Of a stretch of DNA of 64,000 nt, positions 63,502 to 64,000 are shown piece by piece. The notes beneath the pieces were generated by a model, which saw only the letters and a list, made by a program, of their open reading frames with translations, was not told the DNA's origin and made no database searches. The DNA is from Leptospira mtsangambouensis (GTDB lineage Bacteria; Spirochaetota; Leptospiria; Leptospirales; Leptospiraceae), in assembly GCF_004770475.1 (NCBI RefSeq), contig NZ_RQHK01000002.1:660001-724000 (forward strand), written 5' to 3'. The position numbers and the translations under genes were made by a program. How positions within the stretch are numbered: position 1 is the stretch's first letter; each line of letters opens with the position of its first letter.

Positions 63502-64000
63502 TTAGAGAGCTTCGATTAACTGAGTTTTCATTTCTTGTGGCATCTGGGATAAATTTGGATTTTTTTCGATTCTTGTTTTTAGAAAACGTGCCGCTTCTTT
63601 TTCTAATAACTTTACACTTGCGATTGCTTGTTCCAATGTCAAAGCTCCGCAAACCAAACCATGATTACGCAAAAGATAAGCATTGGTCTCTTTGATAATT
63701 CTTTTTCGAAATGCTTTGACAAGAAAGGAAGTTCCAGACGGAGCATAGGATACAATTCGTACAAAATTTCCTATATTTTTTTTCCCTTCTTGGGATTCAA
63801 TATCCATATCCAAACCAAGTAAAGATACTGCGCTTGCAAGTGGTTGGTGTGTGTGTAAACTCACTTGGATTTCTGGTCTCAGACTAAAAAAAGATGCATG
63901 AATTCCACTTTCCGTTGTTGGTTGTTTGGTGCCATCTACCATCTTGAGATCTTTGATTTGTAAAATACAAAGGTCTTCTGGTTTCATTGTATAATAATCT
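63502..64000 (-). CDS. Class II aldolase/adducin-family protein (5' end beyond window)
   Basis: The last 165 or so residues are visible; the frame is open to the window edge (DYYTMKPEDLCIL), and an N-terminal segment with a GNIS-type loop is expected outside, so the ATG at 63987 is not taken as the start. Metal-site residues are present: the Glu in TTESGIHASFF, the H-x-H in VSLHTHQPLA and the third His in LRNHGLVCG. Members include fuculose- and ribulose-phosphate aldolases and MtnB-like dehydratases. The substrate cannot be told from the fragment. Confidence 0.85.
   Translation of the reverse strand, partial: DYYTMKPEDLCILQIKDLKMVDGTKQPTTESGIHASFFSLRPEIQVSLHTHQPLASAVSLLGLDMDIESQEGKKNIGNFVRIVSYAPSGTSFLVKAFRKRIIKETNAYLLRNHGLVCGALTLEQAIASVKLLEKEAARFLKTRIEKNPNLSQMPQEMKTQLIEAL

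Overview
The window reads as chromosomal DNA of a Leptospira species, probably a free-living (saprophytic) one. Evidence: a moderate to low GC content; many lipoproteins with the relaxed spirochaete lipobox; a periplasmic-flagellum gene set (flgG-flgA-flgH-flgI-flgJ plus a distant flgF); a FadL-type outer membrane protein; many multi-PAS, CHASE2 and MHYT signalling proteins; and an RHS remnant beside small leptospiral lipoproteins. The genus call is an inference from gene content and style. No 16S gene is present.

Layout. 1-4.5 kb: a ROK-family sugar kinase (cut by the window edge), a minimal ABC/FtsX exporter, a TPR protein with a degenerate Mrr-like domain, a lipoprotein and ruvA. 4.7-8.7 kb: a tight trio of two patatin phospholipases around an NlpC/P60 hydrolase. 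8.7-19.8 kb: a five-PAS histidine kinase, a FadL-like porin, a large lipoprotein, an SH3/M48 protease coupled to a CHASE2 adenylate cyclase, and a chemoreceptor. 19.8-25.4 kb: accessory DNA with two kinds of short structured repeat, phzF, a PAS protein ending in a bare HisKA domain, a kelch lipoprotein, an RHS graveyard, small lipoproteins and tRNA-Arg(UCG). 25.4-32.7 kb: a HIT hydrolase, a PPK2 pair that looks like a split polyphosphate:AMP phosphotransferase, a MarR/DUF1398 pair and an nnr operon.

32.8-43.2 kb is the conserved translation and RNA operon rimP-nusA-infB-rbfA-truB-rpsO-pnp, followed by an M16 protease and dut. 43.2-47.4 kb is the flagellar operon flgGAHIJ, behind what looks like a sigma-28 promoter. 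47.4-52.9 kb is a five-gene minus-strand operon (RRM protein, ATP-grasp ligase, two methyltransferases, and a YihY/BrkB membrane protein with a large Asp-box propeller insertion). I consider this the most unusual unit in the window. flgF is divergent from it. 54-64 kb: an SDR/HxlR divergent pair with twin operators, a second SDR, an MHYT hybrid kinase with an HD-GYP response regulator, two GyrI-like effector-binding proteins, and two class II aldolase paralogues, one of which has lost its metal ligands.

All homology statements come from reading translations and motifs by eye. No database search was run.
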